Below are positions 50,700 to 60,400 of a DNA stretch of 64,000 nt, in pieces; position 1 is the first letter of the stretch, and each line of letters starts with the position of its first letter. Source of the stretch: Thalassomonas sp. RHCl1 (GTDB lineage Bacteria > Pseudomonadota > Gammaproteobacteria > Enterobacterales > Alteromonadaceae); NCBI RefSeq assembly GCF_947387555.1, contig NZ_CANDNZ010000015.1, forward strand, positions 1 to 64,000, in the 5' to 3' direction. The notes beneath the pieces are model-generated. The model made no database searches, was not told the DNA's origin, and was given only the letters and a program-made list of their open reading frames with translations. The translations under genes were made by a program, and so were the position numbers.

Positions 50700-51383
50700 T
50701 GGGAAGGGCGTTTTAAATCTCAGGCTTTATTGGATGATACTGCTTTGTTGGCCTGTATGGCGTATGTTGATTTGAATCCGGTACGGGCTGCAATAGCAGA
50801 TACCCCGGAAGCCTCAGATTTCACCAGCATCCAAAAAAGGATCAAGGTGCTGGCTACGGCGGGAAAAGAGCAAGACCTGCCCCCCCGGTATACTCTCTTT
50901 TACCGGTTACAAACCCCATGGTAAGCCGAGTCCTGGCCTGCCTTTTAAGCTATTTGATTATTTAAACCTGGTAGAATGGACCGGGCGTTGTGTCCGGGAC
51001 GACAAACGTGGTTTTATTCCTGCTGACATTCAAACCTTGTTTGAACGCCTTAATATCAATGAGAAAGACTGGTTAATGGTGGTAAAAGACTTTAATCGGC
51101 ACTTTATCAGTGCCGCAGGCAGTCCTGCTCAATTAAGCCGCTGGGCGGAAAGAAGCAAGCGAAAATGGTGCTGTACCCATAAGCCACTATACCTTTATGC
51201 CGACTCAAAAACTTGAGTCTAAAGCTGTAAACCATCACGGACGTTCATACTGTAATTGACAAGAAAAAAAGACCTTGTCATTTTGCTTTAACTGCAAAAG
51301 CGGTCTTTCATTAAAGGTGCAATCCAGCTACCAAAGGAGCGCAGCCACTTCAATATTCTTCACAACTCATAGCAGTAATCAAG

Positions 51384-51465
51384 GCGCAACCCCTGAGTGT
51401 ACACAGCACCCAGAGGTCGCTAACCACAACGAACTTAACAGGAGTCCGCCATGGCTGAATATCAT
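51384..51465 (-). ncRNA. SymR-like antisense RNA candidate, copy 2
   Basis: The hairpin CCCCTG-A-GTGT-acaca-GCAC-C-CAGAGG (51390-51416), extended by GCG/CGC, lies in the leader of symE and covers its start if read on the minus strand. It has the same structure as at 27292-27317 with compensating changes. The minus-strand sequence around it (GTGGTTAGCG then a stem) resembles E. coli SymR as I remember it. The ends are guessed. Confidence 0.4.
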
Positions 51466-51735
51466 CATACGCCAGAGCCCGTCTCGGCAAAAGTAAAATA
51501 TCCCATTTATCGGCAACTTACCGTGTTGGAAACCAGCTGCGAGTCGGCAGCGAAAACCCGGGGCATAGGCATTAATTATGTGCCGGTAAACCTGGAACCT
51601 TGCATTGTCCTTAGGGGGAAATGGCTCAGACAGGCTGGTTTTCTTGTCGGCCAGAAGATCAGTATTGCTGTCAACCGGGAGCAACTGCTCATTACGCCTA
51701 AACAGCTTTATGCAAAGCGGGCAGTTGAGGAATAG
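51451..51735 (+). CDS. symE: SymE-family toxin
   Basis: A 94-residue protein of the SymE family, SpoVT/AbrB-like fold. The conserved core is PCIVLRGKWLRQAGF followed by VGQKISIAVNREQLLITP. E. coli SymE is an SOS-induced protein that affects RNA or nucleoid stability, with translation held down by the antisense RNA SymR. A ribosome site, AGGAG, lies before the ATG. A LexA box was not found. A truncated relative lies at 27352. Confidence 0.85.
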   Translation: MAEYHHTPEPVSAKVKYPIYRQLTVLETSCESAAKTRGIGINYVPVNLEPCIVLRGKWLRQAGFLVGQKISIAVNREQLLITPKQLYAKRAVEE

Positions 51736-51746
51736 TTGTTAACCAT

Positions 51747-51787
51747 TAAGGCTGTTGCTTGCTAAGCCGGATGCGGCAGCCTTATCG
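51747..51787 (+). repeat. REP-like element, copy 1
   Basis: A 41-base unit TAAGGCTG...CAGCCTTATCG with the core GCCGGATGCGGC. It is 39 of 41 bases identical to 55889-55929. The outer ends pair (TAAGGCTG / CAGCCTTA). The core is close to the enterobacterial REP sequence. It lies 11 bases after symE. Confidence 0.75.
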
Positions 51788-52173
51788 TAAATCAGCTTTT
51801 GAACAAGTCTCTAAGTGTTCTTCTCATACTTGTAAATTGAGTTAAAGGGTGGAGATCTTCTTCAATGTATTCAAACTTATGTCAAAATAGTTTTCTGTAA
51901 TTGCTGTTCAATATATGATTTATTGCAATAAAACCTTCCACCATTGTTTTAATGTCTCTCGTCTCATTTCCCATATCAGCGAATAAGGAGTTTTGTTTGT
52001 TATATATTTTGTACTGATTGCGTCACTGTCGGGTCAGCCCAATCAAATTAAGGGCTAAAGGTAAGGAGAGCCTGAAATAACTCTGGTTTATGCGCTTTCG
52101 AATTTGATATCATGCCGACTAAAGGAGCTGTTGATTCAAGCTGAACAAATAATAGATATTAAAATTACAAAAC
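51788..52173. other. gap before the regulator gene
   Basis: About 390 bases without a credible gene. I see no strong promoter or palindrome; the leader of the winged-helix regulator must lie here. Confidence 0.4.
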
Positions 52174-54225
52174 ATGGCATATCTTAAAATTGGTGAGTTT
52201 CAGTTAGATATAGAACGTTCGCGAATTATAAATAACGGAGAAACAATAGCTTTAGAGCCGAAAGTACTCGAAGTGCTTTTAGTGCTGGCGGAGCGGCCGG
52301 GAAGAGTGGTGCCAAAAGCTGAGATCATTGAAAAAGTGTGGGGTGATGTCGTTGTCGAGGCCAATGCTCTGCATAGATGTATCAGGCAGCTAAGAAAAGC
52401 CTTTAATGACAATGTTAAAGAGCAGTCCTATATAGAGACGCATCCCAGGAAGGGCTATAGCCTGGTAGCAGAGGTCAGTAAGGAAACGGATACCAAGGCT
52501 GACGAAAAGCAAAAGCTTGGAGCAAATTCAATCTCAGTAGCCCCGACAAACAAGACAGGCCGTTATTGGCTGTTACTTTTGATTTTGCTCGTGCCGATCG
52601 CAGTTTATTTTTTACCTAAAGAAACCGGTCATATTTATCAATTTAACAACTTAACGCCATTAACGGCTACTGACGCGGTTGAATCAAACTCAGTGTTTTC
52701 TCCTGATGGCAAGTATGTCACCTTTCTTAGAGACAACACCAATGGGGCTGACCATATTTGGTGGTTAAACATTGCGACTAAAGAAGAGTACAGACTCACT
52801 AAGGAGCCAGGAAACTATAGGAACTTGGCCTGGTCGCCTGATGGTGAACGTATTGCCTTTACCCATGTAATCGCTGATGAAAATAGCTACTGTATGCAAG
52901 TTGAAAGCTTATATGTGCCCCTGGCTATCAGCAGCCCGCAAGCAACGAGTATATTGGCTGAATGTGATGATAGTCATTACGAATCTCCTCAATGGCTAGA
53001 TGACAAGCGATTCTTTGTAATACAACACGCAAATAAACAAAGCAGCGTGATATTGTTTAACTCTGAGTCAGGTAAGGGAAAGCGCATTTTCTCTGATACA
53101 AAGGCAAAAGTGCACGCTCTGGCTATGTCTCAAGCGGTTAAGAAACTGGCGATCACCATTCTTGCCGATCAACATAAGCCCAGAATTTTTATTTATAATA
53201 TTGAAGACAAATCATCAGAGCCGCTATCTTTCAACATACCGCAAAAGTACAGCAACTTTTTCCATTGGCATCCTACTTGGGATCATGTGGGTGAGGGATT
53301 TGTCTTTTCAGTGGGACGCTACCTGCTCCATATGAATATGGCTGGAAACTTTACCGAGTTGCATTCATCCGATTCCCCAGACCTACGGTTAGCCGATGTG
53401 AGTAGCACAGGGAATAGTATTGTAATGACCATGGGCAAGGCCGACAGGGACATTTACATCCGCCCCTTATCCGATCGAAATGAAATATCCGCCAAAGTTG
53501 TCGGCAGGAGTATTGTTAAAGAGTTTGACGCAAAATTTAATCCAAAATCAGAAGAGGTCGCTTTTTTATCAGAAAGGAATGGAGTGACAAATGTTTGGGT
53601 AGAACAAGTAAATGGAACGAAGCAAGTTTCTAATATGCCCGAAGGCGTTGAACAGTTTGTATGGTCTCAATCCGGCAAAGAGATTTTGTTGTTTCATGGA
53701 GGAAAGTTAACAATAGTCTCTCTAAGCAATAAAGAGCAGGTTTCAAAACCTGTTGAGACAGATGTTAAAATTACCCGTATTTTCCAATGGTTTAATCAAA
53801 CTCAATTATTATGCAGCACCTTTAACCAGGGTAAGCATCAATTGATAAGTTTGAATATAGAAAATGGTGGCTTTGAAACTTTATACGACGGACATGTTTA
53901 TTGGGCACAATTGGATGAGGGAAAACTGGTTATATCGGATCAGAATGAGCAGATTTTTTCTGTAGATAATGCAGATGCGGTAAATATAACTATTGAAAAG
54001 GAATTAGCGCCTCAAGCGCCGTTTTTCCTACGTAAGGGGTATTTGTATTTACTCAGTAGCTCAAAAGAATTGTGGCGATATCATCTGGAATCAAAAGGTC
54101 TTGAGTATTTAACCCGCTTCTCACGTGGGGATACCTGGTTAAATGACGTGGACCACCAAAGTAAACGACTATTAACTTCAGAGATTCAAATCAGACAAAC
54201 TGAATTAGTGTCGTTTCACAACTAA
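52174..54225 (+). CDS. CadC-like winged-helix regulator with TM helix and beta-propeller sensor
   Basis: A 683-residue protein. Residues 1-98 form an OmpR/PhoB-type winged helix (LEPKVLEVLLVLAERPGRVV, ALHRCIRQLRKAF, YIETHPRKGYSL). One membrane helix is at 131-147 (YWLLLLILLVPIAVYFL). The periplasmic part carries PD40/TolB-like propeller repeats (VFSPDGKYVTFLRD, AWSPDGERIAFTH, KSEEVAFLSER). This is a one-component membrane-bound regulator of the ToxR/CadC type. Its likely target is the esterase-like gene 459 bases downstream on the same strand. Confidence 0.9.
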   Translation: MAYLKIGEFQLDIERSRIINNGETIALEPKVLEVLLVLAERPGRVVPKAEIIEKVWGDVVVEANALHRCIRQLRKAFNDNVKEQSYIETHPRKGYSLVAEVSKETDTKADEKQKLGANSISVAPTNKTGRYWLLLLILLVPIAVYFLPKETGHIYQFNNLTPLTATDAVESNSVFSPDGKYVTFLRDNTNGADHIWWLNIATKEEYRLTKEPGNYRNLAWSPDGERIAFTHVIADENSYCMQVESLYVPLAISSPQATSILAECDDSHYESPQWLDDKRFFVIQHANKQSSVILFNSESGKGKRIFSDTKAKVHALAMSQAVKKLAITILADQHKPRIFIYNIEDKSSEPLSFNIPQKYSNFFHWHPTWDHVGEGFVFSVGRYLLHMNMAGNFTELHSSDSPDLRLADVSSTGNSIVMTMGKADRDIYIRPLSDRNEISAKVVGRSIVKEFDAKFNPKSEEVAFLSERNGVTNVWVEQVNGTKQVSNMPEGVEQFVWSQSGKEILLFHGGKLTIVSLSNKEQVSKPVETDVKITRIFQWFNQTQLLCSTFNQGKHQLISLNIENGGFETLYDGHVYWAQLDEGKLVISDQNEQIFSVDNADAVNITIEKELAPQAPFFLRKGYLYLLSSSKELWRYHLESKGLEYLTRFSRGDTWLNDVDHQSKRLLTSEIQIRQTELVSFHN

Positions 54226-54684
54226 GCATCTTTACCGTCTTATCGATCTCAAACTCCACATACAAGTAATAAGCTAATCACAGACTTATTAGCCTGATTG
54301 GTAACAAGCGGTCTATTTTTTGGCTCGCTTACGTTATTTACCGTCCAAATCACGATTATTTTTTTAGTTTTCCCATCATTTAAAAATCAAATTTTATCGA
54401 GTAAATCGAGAATTATATACGCCATAAAATCATGGGTTTAGCTAAGCCATCAGAAAAAAATCAGAAATCAATCACCCATCCAACATGTCAAAATGCAGCA
54501 GCTATGTCAGTGTAATTGCATTAGCGACAGCAACTTGTAAAAGGAATATTAAAGCATATGAAAGTCACATAAAAGGTGTCAGTTTTAGCACAAAAAAGTT
54601 ACATCTCCGTTCTTTTTGCATAGCATAGAAGCGATCGCTAGCCCTGCTAAATCGCTTACCATCACATAGTTTGGAATTAATTAT
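54226..54684. other. gap between the regulator and the esterase-like gene
   Basis: 459 bases, AT-rich, without a credible reading frame, tRNA or strong hairpin. It probably holds the promoter of the esterase-like gene and could hold target sites of the winged-helix regulator. Confidence 0.4.
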
Positions 54685-55824
54685 ATGAAGTCTCCACAGT
54701 TACTATTTCTCTTTGCACTTTGGCTGGTGCCTTTCTTCAGCTTGAGCGGTGAACCGATTGTTATAGGTGAAACCATCCGCATTGACTCAAAAGTTCTGAA
54801 GAAACAAGCCAGCATAAATATTACGCTGCCTGGTAGTTATCAGGCACTAACGAATAAACGATACCCGGTATTTTATAGCATCAGCTCTGATGAAGGTTAT
54901 GCGGCAACTGCCGGTACTCTGCGAAATTTAAGTCATAATCGGGAATATCCAATGCCCGAAACCATTTTGGTTTCTCTGACCACAGAAACTGCAGTCAGTA
55001 TTATCCAGCGTGGTGTCAAGAGTGAAGATTTCATCAATTTCCTCGAAATTGATGTTATTCCCTATATAGACAAGCACTATCGTAGTCAACCTTTTAGAAT
55101 AGTATCGTCTGGTGCAAGGTTTGGTATGGCGCCGTTATATGGGCTTATCCATAAACCCGAACTGTTTCAGGCTTATATTACTATTAGTCCCTGGATAACA
55201 GATGAATCCGGCCTGTTAGGGGATTTTGAAGCCTTTTTGAAGGAGAATAACGACATCTCAGCCTTTTTATGGTTAAGTTCCGGCCGAGAGCTCAGAGAGG
55301 TGGAAAATTACAATAAATTGATAGCGCTTTTACAACAACATGCCCCAAAAATGCTGGATTGGAAAAGTGCAGAGTTCAATCAAAATACCAATATGTCACA
55401 AGGTTTGCTGAGCCTGCCAAACGCATTGGAGTCTTTATTTGCTGATATGTACCTGGCGCCAGAGTCACCAATAGTACGCGCAGGAGCCAAGTCAATAAAA
55501 AGCTATTACCAGCAACTCTCGGATAGTAAATACGGCTATGCAGTTTCTGCAGAAAGAGCGTTAAGTGCTCTTGGCTACGCAAAACTCAGAGAAGAAAAGG
55601 TCAAAGAGGCCATAGCAGTTTTTCAAATCAATCTGCAAGACTACCCTGATTCACCACATGTCTATACCGCTATGGCCTGGGCCTTTAAACTTGATGACAA
55701 TCTGGCCGCCGCATTGCCGATGCAAAAAACCGCCTATGAGCTGGCATTGAAACAAAATAGCGCATACAAAGACTACTATAAGCAACTATTTACTGACATA
55801 GAAAATGCATTATCAGCCAAATGA
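54685..55824 (+). CDS. exported esterase-fold protein with TPR-like tail, nucleophile apparently lost
   Basis: A 379-residue protein with a signal peptide (LLFLFALWLVPFFSLSG). The fold is that of Fes/BesA-type alpha/beta-hydrolases (ASINITLPGSYQ, YPVFYSISSDEGY, VIPYIDKHYR). At the nucleophile elbow the usual G-x-S-x-G reads SGARFG at 142-147, with Arg145 where Ser is expected, so catalysis is doubtful. The C-terminal 90 residues (ALSALGYAKLREEKVKEAI, VYTAMAWAFKLDDNLAAAL) are TPR-like. It may be a binding or sensing protein controlled by the regulator upstream. Confidence 0.82.
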   Translation: MKSPQLLFLFALWLVPFFSLSGEPIVIGETIRIDSKVLKKQASINITLPGSYQALTNKRYPVFYSISSDEGYAATAGTLRNLSHNREYPMPETILVSLTTETAVSIIQRGVKSEDFINFLEIDVIPYIDKHYRSQPFRIVSSGARFGMAPLYGLIHKPELFQAYITISPWITDESGLLGDFEAFLKENNDISAFLWLSSGRELREVENYNKLIALLQQHAPKMLDWKSAEFNQNTNMSQGLLSLPNALESLFADMYLAPESPIVRAGAKSIKSYYQQLSDSKYGYAVSAERALSALGYAKLREEKVKEAIAVFQINLQDYPDSPHVYTAMAWAFKLDDNLAAALPMQKTAYELALKQNSAYKDYYKQLFTDIENALSAK

Positions 55825-55888
55825 TAGTCAGTTGCCTGTATAGGTTGCTTTTCTTTTTGGCCGGAAGGTTAGTATTGTTGTTAAGTAC

Positions 55889-55929
55889 TAAGGTTGTTGC
55901 TTGCCAAGCCGGATGCGGCAGCCTTATCG
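55889..55929 (+). repeat. REP-like element, copy 2
   Basis: Same 41-base unit as 51747-51787, differing at two positions (GGTTG for GGCTG, GCCAAG for GCTAAG). It follows the esterase-like gene by 65 bases, just as copy 1 follows symE. Confidence 0.75.
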
Positions 55930-56025
55930 CACAGGATATAAACATGCGATAACGGGCATTTAAGATATCTACAGTAAAAACTTACGGGGAAAAGTTGAGA
56001 TATAGAATTACAGGAGGATACAAAA

Positions 56026-56102
<77 letters not shown>

Positions 56103-56128
56103 ATTCACTTTGGCTTTTCAGCGCGCAA

Positions 56129-56157
56129 ATACTATAGCTTCTCGGCAAACTTGTCTA
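56129..56157 (-). promoter_or_regulatory. promoter of tRNA-Arg
   Basis: On the minus strand TAGACA (56152-56157), a 17-base spacer and TAGTAT (56129-56134), followed by a GC-rich discriminator (TTGCGCGC). A TATAGT overlapping the -10 is an alternative. Confidence 0.5.
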
Positions 56158-56372
56158 GCAAACTCGGTGAAAACTTTATTTTTTTTTATCAAGCGTTGAA
56201 AAATTATTCTATTTGTCTGTTTTACCTTGTTTGCTTTGAAAAAGCCGATCCGGGCTATTTGCATAAATCTAAAGCTAAGTACTTGATTAAAAAAGATGTA
56301 CTTTCACTATTAACAGGCCTACAGTAAGCGCTATAATCTTTTTAGCTGATTCATATTAAGATATTCAAGTCG

Positions 56373-57428
56373 ATGAAACCTGATCTCCTGCAAAATTTAA
56401 CGGCTAAGTTTATGTTCGTTAAACTGTTTTTCTTGTTATTGGCGGGAGGCTTTACCTCCCTGGCATCTGCACAAAATGCTCCTGTATCGGCTCAGGGCTA
56501 TGACAGTGAGGAAGTGTATGTCGAGCCTTACTTTAATGAAATCCGCCGCACCGGCAAGTTAGATTTTAAGCGTACTTTAAACCTGTCTTTTAAAAGCTCG
56601 GGTTATCTGACCCGGCTAACGGTTGATGAGGGGGATATCTTTAAAGCGGAGCAGTTACTGGCGGCGCTGGAAACCGATGAGCTTATCGAAGAGAAAAATG
56701 CCAGTTATGCCGAGTTATTGCAGGCGAAACGTGATGTCAGGCGTATTAAACAGCTGGCGGAGAAAAAGCTCACTTTTGAGCAGGAGCTCGACAGTGCCGA
56801 AACCCGGGTCGAAACCACCCGGGCAAGATATAAAGTAGCTTATTACAACCTGGAAAAAGCCCGAATCGCGGCGCCGTTTGACGGTGTGGTATTGGCGCGC
56901 CATACCGAACTGGGAGAGCTGCAGTCTCCCGGCACCCAAGTGCTGGAAGTGGCGGCATTAAAGAATAACTGGATTGCCAAGGTTGCCCTTACCGGCGCCG
57001 AAGTCAGCCGGGTGAGTGTCGGGCAAAAGGTCAGCGTGGTACTGGAGCGCCTGGGGGAAGTTGAGGGGGTGATCACTAAGGTGCCTGCCATCGCCAATAC
57101 CCGGGGACAGTTGTTTATGATCGAGGTTTTGCTGCCTGAGCTTTCCCTGGCCAAAGGGGTTGCTGCCGGACAAATCGTCGAGGTGCTTATCCGCATTTCA
57201 GTCGGGCAATCGGTTTACCGCATCCCTATTGAGGCTTTGATTGCCGTCGATGATGCCGGCAAAGCCCTGGTGATGGTCAGCCCGGCTGAGCAAAGACAAT
57301 TTGTCGAGCAGGCTTTTGATATTCTCTCCCTGGATAACAGCTATGTTTATCTGCTGGCCAATGAATTTGATCAGCCGCTTAATATCATCACCCGGGGCTG
57401 GCAACATCTCAGCGTCAGTGGCCGCTAA
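56373..57428 (+). CDS. RND efflux periplasmic adaptor (membrane fusion protein)
   Basis: A 351-residue HlyD/AcrA-type adaptor linking an inner-membrane RND pump to an outer-membrane channel. Signal-like segment VKLFFLLLAGGFTSLASAQ; lipoyl-like half motifs (LDFKRTLNLSFKSSGYLTRL, ARIAAPFDGVVLARHTELGE); an alpha-hairpin between; and a beta-barrel part. No lipobox Cys is seen. The start is either 56373 or the ATG at 56412; neither has a strong ribosome site. It is in operon with the pump (3-base gap). The outer-membrane channel is not in this window. Confidence 0.92.
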   Translation: MKPDLLQNLTAKFMFVKLFFLLLAGGFTSLASAQNAPVSAQGYDSEEVYVEPYFNEIRRTGKLDFKRTLNLSFKSSGYLTRLTVDEGDIFKAEQLLAALETDELIEEKNASYAELLQAKRDVRRIKQLAEKKLTFEQELDSAETRVETTRARYKVAYYNLEKARIAAPFDGVVLARHTELGELQSPGTQVLEVAALKNNWIAKVALTGAEVSRVSVGQKVSVVLERLGEVEGVITKVPAIANTRGQLFMIEVLLPELSLAKGVAAGQIVEVLIRISVGQSVYRIPIEALIAVDDAGKALVMVSPAEQRQFVEQAFDILSLDNSYVYLLANEFDQPLNIITRGWQHLSVSGR

Positions 57429-57431
57429 GTT

Positions 57432-60400
57432 ATGAATTTACCTTTTGCCGCCATAAAAAACGCCCAGTTTACCTTTACCCTTGTCGTGCTTATGGTGCTG
57501 GTGGGGCTCGTGTCTTATTTTAATATGCCGCGCTCGGAAGATCCCCAGTTTGAAATTCCCATCACCTTGCTGGAAATCATTTATCCCGGCGCTTCCCCCA
57601 AGGATGTCGAAACCCTGGTGGTGGATCCGCTGGAAGAAGAGTTTTCCGATATTGAAAATATCAAAAAAATCGAATCTCAGATCAAAGACGGCGGCGCCCG
57701 TATCGAAGTGACTTTCCTGTACGGTACAGATGCCGATGCCGCCTTTAACAAAGTCAAAAGGGCGGTTTCTACCGTTAAGCCCAATTTGCCCGCCGGGGTG
57801 CAGGATGTCCTGGTTTTAAAAGCTACTCCCAACAGTGTCGCCGTGATGCAGCTGGCGCTGTGGAGCGAGCCGTTAGATTATAAAACCATGGAGTTTCATG
57901 CCAAGCAGCTGGAAAAAAGGCTGGAAGCCATTGCCACCGTGCGCAAGGCTGATATCTGGGGTTACCCCCAGCAAATCGTGGCGGTGGATATCAACCTTAA
58001 TCTGCTCAAACATTACGGTATCAGTGTCACCGACATCAATAATATCCTCAAAGGCCGGGCGGTTAATATCACCCCGGGCTTTGTCGACGGCAACAGCCGG
58101 CGTTTTAATGTTAAAGCCAGCGGTAATTTTGAACAGTTGCAGCAGTTGTCCGATACCATAGTGTTGGCCAATGAAGACTTTGTCTTGCGCCTTAAAGATG
58201 TTGCCAACGTAAGCTTTGCCAGCCGCGAGCCCAGCTATCTGGCTTACTTCCAGCAAAAGCCGGTGATTTTTGTGACCCTGCAGCAAAGGGAAAATACCAA
58301 TATTTTCAACCTTACCGAGCAGGTACGCAAAGAAGCGGAATTGTTCAGGCAGCAGTTGCCGGAAAATATGCACCTGGAAGTGATCTTCGAGCAGGCGGAC
58401 AGTGTCAGCGCCCGGGTGGATGGCTTCTTTGACAACCTGTGGCAGGGGCTGTTGCTGGTGGGGCTGATGTCGCTGGTGTTTTTAGGCATCAGGGAATCTG
58501 TAGTGGTGATCACCGCCATTCCGCTATCTTTTCTGATCGCCATAGGTTTGCTTGATTTCAGCGGTTTCGGGCTGCAGCAAATGTCCATTGTCGGCATGAT
58601 TATCGCCCTTGGCCTCTTGGTGGATAATGCCATAGTGGTCACGGAAAGCATCCACAGGGAAAAACGCAAGAACAGCAATTTGAGCCAGGCGGCTGCCACC
58701 GGCACCAGCCGGGTGGGCTGGGCGATCAGTAGCGGTACCATCACCACTATGCTGGCGTTTTTGCCTATGCTGATGCTGGCCAGCAATACCGGTGATTTTA
58801 TCCGCTCTATGCCGGTGACTGTGGTGCTGGTGTTGCTGGCGTCCCTGGTGATCGCCCTGACCTTGACCCCTTTGCTGGCCAGCCGGTTTTTCTCCCTTAA
58901 GCCGGGAAAAATTAAAACGCTGCAGCATTACGCTAATATTTTTGCCGAGCGGGTTTATAGCAAAGGGCTGGCGGTGTTGATCCGTTACCGGTTATTGGTA
59001 CTGGTGGTGGCGATTGCCTGTTTGGTAGGCATGCTGTCCCTGTTTGGCAAGGTCGGGGTCAGCCTGTTTCCAAGGGCGGAAAAAGCCATGGTCTTGCTTG
59101 ATGTCGATACCCCGGCTAATTCCTCGCTCGAATATACCAACCGGGTGATGCAGGAGATGACCCAGGTGCTGGGCAATTATCCGCTGATCGATAAGGTGGC
59201 GTTAAATGTCGGCAACTCTAATCCGCGTATTTATTACAATGAGATCCCCAAGCGCGGGGTGGTGAAATTCGGCCAGGCACTGCTGATTTTGCATGAATAC
59301 GATGAAGAAAAAGTGCAGCAGCTGGTGGCGGATTTGCGCCGTGAATTTTCCAGCTGGCACCAGGCCAGTATTACCGTGAAAGAATTTACCCAGGGGCCGG
59401 TGACGGATCAGGCCATTGCCGTGCGCCTGATGAGTGAATCCCTGGATGATTTAGAGCAGGTGGCGGGAGATTTAAGCGCCCATATGGCCTCCCTAAACGG
59501 CATTATTAACCTGGATAACCCGATAGGAGTGGCCAACACCGAGCTGGCGCTGACCCTGGATTATGACAAGGCAGGATTGGCGGGGATAGACATCAATACC
59601 CTGGACAATACCGTACAAACCATACTTTCCGGCGCTTTTGTCGGCCGTTTTAACGATGAAAACGGTGAAAACTACCCTATTGTTGTGCGCCGTACCAATC
59701 CGGATATCAACGGGCTGTCGGATGTGCATATTCAAAGCAGCAGCGGAGAGTTTATCCCCCTGAGCCAGATGGCGAGCCAGCAACTGCAAAAAGGCCACAG
59801 CGAGTTTTTCCATTATCAGAAATTGCGTATGGCCAAGGTTTCCGCCGATGCCGCCCAGGGCCATTCGGTGCATGAACTGACCTCCGAAGTGGTTGCTTAT
59901 CTGGATAACTATCCTATGCCGGCGGGCATGTATTATACCCTGGGGGGTGAAGAAGAGTCCCGGCAGGAATCGTTTGCTGGTTTATCCCAGATCATGTTGA
60001 TCACCGCCATCGGTATTTTTGCCGTGCTGGTATTGCAATTCCGGTCGTTTTTACAGCCGCTGATCATTTTCAGCTCCATCCCTTTTGCCATGGCGGGATC
60101 GGTGATCGGCCTGTATTTAACCGGCTTGTCTTTTTCCATGATGGCCTTTATCGGTTTGATCAGTTTGTTCGGTATCGTGGTTAACAATGCCATTATTTTA
60201 ATCGACACCACCAACCGCAACCTGGCGGATGGCCTGGAAAAAAGCGCGGCGATATTAAGTGCCAGCGCCACCCGGTTTACGCCCATTTTATTAACCACCC
60301 TAACCACTATCGGCGGCTTGTTGCCGCTGACCCTGTTTGGCGGCGGTTTATGGCAACCGCTCGGGGTGGTGATTATTTCCGGTTTATGTGTCTCGGCCCT

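Larger units (their letters stand above)
50171..51216 (+). pseudogene. decayed REP-associated (IS200-like, Y1) transposase
   Basis: Pieces of one transposase can be read through in order: YHCICRCVRRAFLCGEDN, AYVIMSNHYHLVLRVN (the HUH-type metal site HYH), [28 protein letters not shown] and, at the end, LPFKLFDYLNLVEWTGR. The gene is broken by a Trp-to-stop change (TGA at 50405), a 22-base tandem duplication, a 72-base insertion and a further one-base frameshift near 50900-50910. The start is also missing. The family mobilises or maintains REP sequences; REP-like copies lie nearby. Confidence 0.85.

Noticed and set aside
51258-51290. TGACAAG/CTTGTCA hairpin as a terminator before symE
   Set aside because: Only seven pairs and no proper T run; also overlaps a possible -35 box, so no call is made.
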